Notes under the pieces: model-generated
Told to the model about the DNA's origin: nothing
Databases searched by the model: none
The model's input: the letters and a program-made list of their open reading frames with translations, nothing else
In this document: piece by piece, positions 56,286 to 64,000 of the stretch
How the letters are laid out: each line of letters starts with the position of its first letter
Numbering within the stretch: position 1 is the stretch's first letter
Origin: Lepidostoma basale
Lineage: Eukaryota > Arthropoda > Insecta > Trichoptera > Lepidostomatidae
Assembly (NCBI GenBank): GCA_022606425.2
Contig: JAHDVF020001258.1
Location: 248,001 to 312,000 of the forward strand
Length of the DNA: 64,000 nt
Reading direction: 5' to 3'
Made by a program: the position numbers and the translations under genes

Positions 56286-57075
56286 TAATTTGGTCATGCC
56301 ATGCTTTCTTTGATCTTCCACGCCTTCTCTTTCCACTCGCACCGCTTCATGGGTACAACATTTAAAAATACGAAATTGCGAGAGGTTTCTGTATACGGAA
56401 GTTACAATTCTTAAATAAATGTTTGACCGAAATAAGTATTAATGGTCATGTCAGTTTTTCATAATATTTTGAATGCTTTGCGGGTAATTCTTACTATACA
56501 TCTATTAGATAAATTATCGACTATGACTAACTAACTAACCATCACGCTGTTTCCATCTGGAAGGGTAGGCAGAGAGGATGGTTCGCCACACTGTTCTATC
56601 CTGACATAATTCTCGCGCCTCTTCTTAATTCACACATCGTGACATGTACGCTCGTCGATTGTTCCTACTTCGAACATGGCCGCCTTTCAGTAATTGACTA
56701 ATTTGGTCATGCCATGTCTTCCTTGGCCTTCTTTGACTTCTTTTCCCATTCACACTACTTGTATATATCTTTTTAGCCATTCTTCCCTTATCCATTCGTT
56801 CCATATGTCCAAACCATCTTGGTGACCATTTCTTAATTTTATTTTGGACGCATTCATCAGCCTTACATTACTTTCTAACTTCTTCATTAGATATTCCATC
56901 ATACAATACATTGTTTTTCCGCACATTCTTCTTAGTGACCTCATTTCTACGGCATTTATCCTACTTTTATCCTTCTTCTGCCAACTCCAAGCTTCACTTC
57001 CATACATAAGGGTCGGGAGTAAAACTCCATTGTGCACTGCTTTCTTTGCTTCAGTCGATATAATTTATTATTTAT
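56286..57075 (-). mobile_element. LINE-B pieces
   Basis: A 5' scrap (56285-56350: TTTGATTAATTTGGTCATGC) is followed by a second copy with tail at 56526 (CTAACTAACCATCACGCTG). Its frame 57037-56750 reads MHNGVLLPTLMYGSEAWSWQ and INAVEMRSLRRMCGKTMY. Several indels are present. Confidence 0.75.
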
Positions 57076-59590
57076 TTCTATTTGCGGTTACAAAATATAT
57101 CGACCATGACTTTATATTATCTACTGAATTTACTGCCGTATACTGCATATAGATAAAATAATAAAATATAAACAATAACACATCCGAAAAATAAATAAAA
57201 ACAGTGACAAATATCTAAAGATAATAACTATTATCCAAAATACAAGATAGTAATTTATTAGTTAGCACTGATATCTTTTAAAATAAAAGTAAATTTTTAT
57301 CAAAGACGCAATTACATTATTAAAATTGCTAGTAGTTGATAAGTATTGAATAGAGATGTCGTTTTTCTCCCTCCCTAAAGGGGTTTTCAATAAAAATATG
57401 TTTACTAGAAAATGAGAAGCCATTTTAATGTAGTAAATAAGTACTAAGTTTTAAAGCTTGTTATTTAACAGTATGTGTCTATTTAAAATGCTGTGCAGTA
57501 TTTTGTTTTATTTTTAATAGTAGTTATGTTAACGATATGAAAAATATAAGAAGAAGAAGAGGAGTTTCTTGAAGTTTTATTATATTTTATGGGAAAACCA
57601 AGAGACACTGCATTAGCAAAGCACTTCTAGAAAACAGACGTTTTCATTCATATCTAAAGATCACCCGTCGAAATAGAAGTTAAATTTAGTAGAGACGCAA
57701 ACCAAAAATTTAAAACTATTAGAAGTTTATATATTAACCTAACAGATGTCGCATAAATTTATCTGGTCCACAATAACATTTTCAAAACATTTGGATTTAA
57801 TACAAGCCTATTTGCTGTTACGAACTAATGCTTAAATTAAAAGATAGCATTGCTTGGGATAACAGCATCATGAAACGATTTCAATTGATTTGTGAATTTA
57901 AACTTAATAATGATTGCACAAATAACGTACTAATTCCGCTACACATTCATAATAAAGAATACACTCTCAACCTATTCTAATAATTTGAAATGAAAAAACC
58001 TTAATTTAACTTAATTCAATGAACAAACTAACGTTTATTCAACCCCACTCCTTAATGTATTTCCGATATATAATTAGATTCATAGAAATCTTGATTCTGC
58101 ACTGTATTTATTTCACATTTCAGATGCAGAAGAGAAGAATACATCAGATGGCGACACCTGAATAGAATCATTAGTGACTTTGAAATAATGTGAAATCATT
58201 TGTAAACAATTTGTAAAAATATGTTTTTCTTATAAACACTTAATTTCGTCCCACCTCAAATAACTTATTTTGATTTATATATCATTTAGTATCCCCTAAC
58301 TATGTAACTATTATAATAAAAATTCTTAACGAGTTCCTAGAAACACTTTCCAATATTTCTGGACCTACCAAAATAATTATTTGTTAAAAATATATAAAGT
58401 CACATAAATTTTCGTTAATTACCATATCCTGCTCCATTAACTAGTGTATCTAAACTGCAACGAGTTGACGTTTCGTCATATTTGATAATTCCTTAGAAGG
58501 GCGAAACATGTCATTCCCATAAAATATAATAAAACTTCTAGGAAACCAACGATTTCATTCGTATAATTTATTGAATAATAATCAGTGAATTTACTAATCG
58601 TTATGTCGTCCACGAATAGTTAGCCAGAAAGGATGTACATATATACTTTATATTCTTACATGTTTACATAGTTTATTCTACATTCACACAGCGTGATAAA
58701 ATATCTTCAATAATGATTGTACCATTTGATTTATTAATCGATCTCCATTGTTTTCAATGCATTCACATTTTAAATATATAATATTTATGCATTATATGTC
58801 TATGATTATTAAGTGATTTTTATTTTTACGTTTAAAATTCATTCATACATCCATAACATTCAAGATACGACAAATATTTCATATTGATAATATAAATATA
58901 CATATTTTGGAGAATTAATATTTGATTCTGATTTCAAACTTATGAAATAATTTATAAGAATAAAAACAAAGAGTCGGCAAAAATACCTTCAATATTATAT
59001 TTTTAACGAATGGTTTAAAACATTATCTCTTTATAATTGAGTCTATCTTAGAGTTCATAGTCATAATTTAGAATAACATAGAAATATACTGCGCTATATG
59101 CGCTTATGTATACCTGCTTAGTAAGACGAACGTGTTGACAGCGTCACGCTTTTTGACTGGCTTGGAGTCTCTGTTTAAAGCGCGTCAACCATCCAGAAGA
59201 CACATTGAAATCACATTGTAATTTCAATTCATTGAAAAAGTGTTAAATTAAAGACAGTGTTTTATGAGTATGAACTACGCTGCGGGTGCTTTATTGCAAA
59301 CTCGAAACTTTGTGACACGACTATAGAGCCACAAACTTATGTTGGCGGTGGCGCAAATATGAACTAAACGTCTAATGTCATTGTGACTGTATTTCATAAT
59401 ATATTTTATTGTTACATATAATAAATGAATGACGATGATATAAACAGTCACCCGGCAACGTAGCTATACTTATTTATTTGAAAATAACGTTTTTTTTAGA
59501 ACTCAAAATGTGTCTAAAAACAGGTTAACCGTTAACCAAATGTTAGAATAAAGTTTATTGTTTTTGTTTATGATGGCTTGTGTACCTTAA
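57076..59590. other. AT-rich SCYL2 intron with scattered fold-back scraps
   Basis: Fold-back words occur at 57560-57650 (CTTGAAGTTTTATTATATTT, GAAAACAGACGTTTTCATTC) and 58480-58560 (CCTTAGAAGGGCGAAACATG). A degenerate LINE-B end is at about 58600. No exon was found; the rest is unassigned. Confidence 0.5.
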
Positions 59591-59594
59591 GAGT

Positions 59595-60090
59595 ACGGCC
59601 ACACCGGAGTATCTAGGTAGGAAACTAGTTGGGAATTTTATTCTGACCTGCCACACTGTAAACGCAAGATATTGTAGCGCTGCGGTAATCTTTTATGGTA
59701 CTAACCACAATAAAAAAATATTGAATTTGAAAATAAATGTCAGTTTATAAATTATGTGATAATTATTATGATCCTTAATTTAGTGGTTACTAATCATTAT
59801 TACCCTTTGCTTCAATTGATTAATTCACAAAATAAAGTAAATATAGAAAGTTTCATCATTTCGGAATAGTGTGAACTGACAGCGCCGTCATTAGTTCCGT
59901 TTAATTGTGGTTAGTACCATAAAAGATCACCGCGGCACTACAATCGCCGAAATGTCCGCTCGTTTACCACAGGTTGTGATCACGCGCTTGGCGCGAAGCG
60001 TATAGTGTGGTCGGTCTCATAGTACGCCATACGTTGGTTCGCCAGGTGTTCATTTTGACTCCTACCCTGGCACTCTGGTGTGGCCGTAGC
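59595..60090. mobile_element. MITE with nested inverted repeats
   Basis: The ends are ACGGCCACACCGGAGT (59597) and ACTCTGGTGTGGCCGT (about 60072). Inside, ATTGTAGCGCTGCGGTAATC with TTTTATGGTACTAACCACAA (59672-59712) is mirrored at 59905-59942. An inner palindrome thus sits within an outer pair of short ends. It is non-coding and lies in a SCYL2 intron just beyond an exon. A solo relative end is at 26044. Confidence 0.75.
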
Positions 60091-60226
60091 GTAACAGGTA
60101 GATGGGAATGTGGAGTGTAGCGTATAACAAGCGTAGTTTGAAATTCTTAGTATTAGTATAGGTTTGTTTGTAGTAAATTTGTTGCACCATGAAATGAAGG
60201 GTTAATGTTTGGTTCTGTGATGATAC

Positions 60227-60363
60227 CTCAATGAGGAGAATGAACTGATCCAGGTTGAGAGAAGGGTTGACTGTCTGCGGCATCAGGAGAGGGATGACGC
60301 GTGTGGCCATCACGCTCACGGTCAGGCCGTACTTTTTGTCGCTCATCATCAGACGGTAGATGC
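60227..60363 (-). CDS. SCYL2: SCYL2 internal exon (HEAT-like region)
   Basis: The acceptor TTTTCAG (AG at 60365-60364) and donor GTATCA (GT at 60226-60225) bound 137 bases. Two bases complete the Ser codon from the previous exon, then IYRLMMSDKKYGLTVSVMAT, RVIPLLMPQTVNPSLNLDQF and ILLIE. This matches the well-conserved SCYL2 stretch that in vertebrates reads, from memory, IYKCTFTHKKLGITKEQLA and later LIPLSIENNLNLNQF. It ends in phase 0, as the 55328 exon requires. Confidence 0.93.
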
Positions 60364-60464
60364 CTGAAAACCAGGTCCTTATTTAACACACCAACTAATT
60401 CCGCTTCATCAACTGCTTCAACACTCAGTTTAACCCTGTTCAAATCAATCGTGATTAGGTACTA

Positions 60465-60690
60465 AATTTTTTTTTTTTTTTTTTAAATTATCACTTTTTT
60501 TAACTTCCAACCGGTTTCGTTTTTTTTTAATCAGGATAACACAATTTGTTTTGTTATATAATGCATTACAATATAAAATTGGATGATTTATAGAGCGCCT
60601 TTTTTTATGAATTAAACATCTCCTTATCTCGATGAAGCTCCGCTTGGAACGAAACCGGTTGGTAGTAAAAAAATACAAAGTGGTGTAACA
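60465..60690. repeat. Palindrome with ACCGGTTTCGTT ends
   Basis: ACTTCCAACCGGTTTCGTTT on the left is complemented by GAACGAAACCGGTTGGTAGT at about 60645-60665. The hairpin is CTCGATGAAGCTCC-GCTT-GGAACGAAAC. It is weaker outside this core and lies in a SCYL2 intron. Confidence 0.65.
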
Positions 60691-61019
60691 ACAAAAAAAT
60701 ATATAATTGTCAAATATATAATATGAAATAATATATAGTTTATTGTCTGATTCAATTGGTGTTAAAACCAACATAAAAAAGCTTTAAAATACATCTTAAA
60801 ATACTTTTTGTTATAGTTAATTACATATATATAGTTATAATACGCTGTTTTTTATTACAAAAACATTTTAATTATTAAAAGTCGCATTAACATTATATTT
60901 CGTTTTAAATATGGAATTAGTTTTACAGATTTGCCGTAAAATTACATATTACATAGTAAAAATAGGAGATATATTTAAAAAAATACATTAAAATATAACG
61001 GTATTATTTATAGTTCATA

Positions 61020-61145
61020 TACAAAGGGGTAGGCAGAAAGAATGGTCTGCCACACTTTAACCGATGCGGCACTCCATCATTCACTTTTCGCCCAAGAGAC
61101 GTGGTGTGATGGGTTGCGATCCTCATCACCACCAATAGGCTAATT
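61020..61145 (-). mobile_element. SINE-like element, copy 3 (3' part)
   Basis: AAAGGGGTAGGCAGAAAGAA, then GATGCGGCACTCCATCATTC, GACGTGGTGTGATGGGTTGC and CATCACCACCAATAGGC are the inverse of the GC-rich core and 3' end seen at 12841 and 29945. The terminal GTTA tail is not present. Confidence 0.75.
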
Positions 61146-62158
61146 ATGTAAACTTAAAATCTAATATTTTTAAATCATATTTCAAATAATAATTTCTTTA
61201 CGAACCTGTATTTTACTGTGTCTTAATAAGTACCAAGGTAAATTAGTATGTAATATAATTTTAATAAATAAATTAAACATAATCATATTATGAGAAAGTA
61301 AAAATTGAATTTATGGTAAATATTTTAACGTAAGCATATCAGAAACATCAAAAATACGAGTATTAGTAAAAATTCAGAAAAATATATTCCACATCACAAT
61401 CTTTTAACGCATTAAAAGATGTATAATTCGGCCAGGAACATTATTTACTCCACCCTGAAAACATTAACACATTTATAAGAGCCGAAATCCACATGAAAGA
61501 TAATTTGTCAGTAAGTCGCAATTTTGTTTAATATAGTTATAGTGATATTAACTACGCCGCCGCCCACACAGGGTGTTGTATTAAATAATATAGCGAAGGG
61601 TGGGAACAATGAACACGCAAAATAACGTTTTTCCCACAAACAAAATAGCGCAGATCATTGCGTTAGAGCGAATATTGTACCTTCGCTATGATAAAACACA
61701 GAGCTGAAAGTAAAATCACTTTGTATGTAACATTTTTTAAAGTTAATTGGTGGCGACCGTTTATGCGCGCGAGAACCTTTTTGAAAAACATGTATAAAAT
61801 ATAAAATCAGTTCAAATACATGTACCTAATAGATTGTATAAATTTAGTACAATAATAAAAATATATTTTTGATTACGCATAAATAAAATTATGCATAAAA
61901 AATTACTTTACTTCGATATAAATAATAAATGAAAAAAATAATTTAACACCCAACCTTTTTCAATATTAAATTATCAGTTCATTTTGCCATGATACAATAC
62001 GCTAGAAAAACTAATCGCTAATTTCGAAATTTGAAATTAAAAATGTGCAAAAAAAAAAAAAAAATTTTAATTACAGATTACATCAGTGTATGAATAAAAT
62101 GAAATGAAAATTATTATTGTCGCCGTTTAAATATGTTTTTTCAGTAGGAAATACTTAC
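61146..62158. other. AT-rich SCYL2 intron
   Basis: Nothing recognised apart from a poly-A run near 62050. Confidence 0.5.
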
Positions 62159-62408
62159 TGACAACGCGGACTGCGATTGTGGGGTCATTGATACGCACTT
62201 CCCAGAGCAGCGGCAGGACTTCGTCCATGATCTGACCCTTGTCCAGGCGGTCGATGGTGCGCTCGATGCAGCGCAGCACGCTGGCTATGATACGCAGGTC
62301 GCCCTGGTTCTTCTCGAACAGGACGCGCGTCTTCGGGATGATCATCCTCCTCACTGCATACTCGTCCAGATAGTCCGACACGTCTGTCACGGCGTTGAGC
62401 GCGGCGCT
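62159..62408 (-). CDS. SCYL2: SCYL2 internal exon (HEAT-like region)
   Basis: SCYL2 is a catalytically weak or inactive SCY1-family kinase that works in clathrin-dependent traffic between trans-Golgi and endosomes. This is the first of its exons seen here. The acceptor CCATAG (AG at 62410-62409) precedes SAALNAVTDVSDYLDEYAVR, then RMIIPKTRVLFEKNQGDLRI, CIERTIDRLDKGQIMDEVLP, LLWEVRINDPTIAVRVV and one leftover base before the donor GTAAGT (62158-62157). The repeated helical pattern IERT-DRLDK-IMDEVLP is the HEAT-like repeat after the kinase domain. Codon use is strongly GC-biased against AT-rich introns. The exons for the kinase-like domain must lie beyond base 64000. Very sure of the family. 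Confidence 0.93.
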
Positions 62409-63034
62409 CTATGGACAGAGGTTACACATTAGCTACAGTAGTACTTCCATACAAACCGAAAAGCCGGGCATGCCTTAAAAAATCCATAATTAAACGATGT
62501 TTTTTGCGCGTTTGAGCCGTCTGCGAATAAAATAATACCGCTGACATGCACATAAATGACCTAAGTGTATGTTTTGTTCCACTCATACGCGCCGTATTTT
62601 ACGTACCGTGGGTAAGATACCCACAAATTCGCCTACATCCACATGTTTTGTTTCACTTTTTTCGATGGGCTTCGTATTGGACTAGCAAAATGTAAAAGGG
62701 TCTTTGTCGCACTTATGTATTTTTGCCTTGTAATCATGTAGCTAAGTGCATATATAACAGAAGATTTTTTGTATGGATTTGAGGCTGGGCTGTTTCAAAA
62801 TACATTATCGTGACCCTCTACTAATATTATAACACACAAAAGTCGGACGGGCTTGCCTTACTAGTTGACCCTAGGCACGCCACTGATTTAGGTAATGCCG
62901 TTATAACAGACATACTTCAATATTATACGTAATGTACGATATTTCATTTTTGGTGGTCTTAAACTGCAGTTGGCTGTGTTTACAGTTCAAACGGATAGTC
63001 CCAGATCATCATAATATAACATATCATCATCATC
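62409..63034. other. SCYL2 intron, nothing recognised
   Basis: Unique-looking intron sequence with no exon signal. ATCATCATCATCATTATCAG near its end is the tail of the following LINE. Confidence 0.5.
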
Positions 63035-63215
63035 ATCATTATCAGCCGTCTGTCATCCACTGCTGAATGTAGGCCTCTCCCAAAGCACGCCACCGCCCCC
63101 TATCCATTGCCGCTCCCATCCATCCATGTCCAGCAATCATCTTCAGATCGTCGGTCCAGCGGGCAGGGGGACGTCTAACTCTGCGGAATCCTGTACGCGG
63201 TTTCCACTCCAGAAC
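63035..63215 (-). mobile_element. LINE-A (RTE-type) 3' end
   Basis: The minus strand reads EWKPRTGFRRVRRPPARWTD, DLKMIAGHGWMGAAMDRGRW and GEAYIQQWMTDG, then an ATGATGATG tail at 63024-63038. It keeps the residues missing from the copy at base 1. Confidence 0.85.
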
Positions 63216-63216
63216 C

Positions 63217-63266
63217 AGAAGGAAACTCAAATTGTATATACAATTATACAATTTGAGTTTCCTTCC
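63217..63266. repeat. Short perfect hairpin
   Basis: AAGGAAACTCAAATTGTATA and TACAATTTGAGTTTCCTT are exact complements around a 10-base AT loop. It directly abuts the truncated LINE-A. Confidence 0.8.
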
Positions 63267-63329
63267 TATATAATCCCCGTAACCCTTTTTATATTTTGTT
63301 AGGCATATTTAAAAAAAAAAAATTGTAAA

Positions 63330-63600
63330 TAGTCCATTGTTTTGACCGAAACACTATAATACTTCAACATTATTAACTGTTGTAAAGCGCATAATATCAC
63401 AATTGTTAGTATCCACTATTTAAGTATTGCGACATGTTTCGTAAACCAATATTGGCACCATTAAGTGTTACAAACTATTTGTTTGCTATGATGATGAACT
63501 GATGATGCCAACATCAGTTGGCGAAACAGTTGTTGCCTACTCAAAAATTGAATAGAAAAATTGTAATATAATTAAAGTGTTATAAGTTAATAAAATTTTG
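63330..63600. repeat. Palindrome-family unit
   Basis: AGTCCATTGTTTTGACCGAA, TTGCGACATGTTTCGTAAAC and TGGCACCATTAAGTGTTACA form the left arm. The right arm has CTGATGA-T-GCCAAC-ATCA-GTTGGC-GAAAC then AGTTGTTGCC. The arms match less well than at 46.2 kb. Confidence 0.65.
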
Positions 63601-64000
63601 TTTGTACGACGAGGCATAGAGGAAAATAGCGATAGATTAAATGTGGCCTGGGTCTCTCTTGGTTCCTTGTATATTCTCTACGAGGATGGGGCCTAAGGAT
63701 TGAATGAGCGAAGCTAACGAAAGGAGTCGTTCGCCTATAACAGCTTCGGGTATGCGGTGGGAATCCTCTTTTACATAAAATTTAATAGTGAGGAACTAAA
63801 GAAAAAAGGTTTGTAAGATAAATAAAAATATGTACTGCAAATGTAGCCTCCTGCAGTTCGAAACCATATTTCGGACTGCAAATGTAGTCAGCGGCACTAT
63901 TAGGATAAAATACCAAGCAATAATATTCTCTCGAGCAGGTAAGAGTTTCCTATTCTCAGTAGAATAATAATATTCGAACGTATTTATGCAGAGCCGAACA
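63601..64000. other. SCYL2 intron to window edge
   Basis: No exon found. ACTGCAAATGTAGCCTCCTG and ACTGCAAATGTAGTCAGCGG form a local imperfect direct repeat at about 63833 and 63875. Confidence 0.4.

Noticed and set aside
63485..63540. Functional hammerhead ribozyme
   Set aside because: The CTGATGA and GAAAC boxes are there, but one extra base separates the first box from stem II and no proper cleavage triplet with stem III was found. Reported only as a resemblance.

Overview
The window is a piece of an insect nuclear genome, most likely a moth or butterfly. It is AT-rich and intron-containing, has two conserved animal genes, and is packed with the kinds of RTE-type LINEs, tRNA-derived SINEs, mariner, hAT, pogo and piggyBac-like elements usual in Lepidoptera. 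The order-level call is inference from the repeat style. No rRNA gene, genuine tRNA, CRISPR or prokaryotic operon was seen.

Two host genes can be supported, both on the minus strand. (1) A calpain-family protease contributes one exon near 9.45-9.60 kb. It holds a start codon and the first 46 codons; the rest lies off the left edge beyond at least 9.4 kb of intron. (2) SCYL2 (SCY1-like pseudokinase 2, a clathrin-associated trafficking factor) occupies about 51-64 kb. Its exons at 62159-62408, 60227-60363, 55127-55328, 53398-53708, 53079-53144 and 51323-51463 chain together with compatible intron phases. They encode the end of the HEAT-like region and the low-complexity C-terminal tail; the kinase-like N-terminus lies beyond the right edge. 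The repeat-poor stretch 46.5-51.2 kb may be its 3' UTR.

Nearly everything else is transposon debris. I sorted it into working families. LINE-A is RTE-type with an (ATG)n tail. LINE-B has a (GTTA)n tail and at least 20 mostly 5'-truncated copies. LINE-C has a (GAA)n tail, LINE-D a (TTTGA)n tail, and LINE-E is represented by C-terminal and RT pieces. There is one tRNA-derived SINE family and one SINE-like family that shares the LINE-B 3' end. There are several TIR/MITE families, two hAT derivatives with clean 8-bp target duplications, a 506-bp MITE with a perfect 9-bp duplication, a piggyBac-like TTAA MITE, two pogo/Tigger remnants, a nearly intact mariner beside a long (TA)n tract, and a 1.15-kb TIR element with an unusual protein remnant.

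The most striking unexplained structure is a set of long near-perfect palindromes (for example 13945-14205, 39240-39430, 46195-46510 and a LINE-split one at 45085-45640). Their arms repeatedly carry a small hairpin of the form CTGANGA-N-stem-GAAAC. Many elements are nested, giving a readable insertion order. No coherent new biosynthetic or defence system was found; the novelty here lies in repeat biology.
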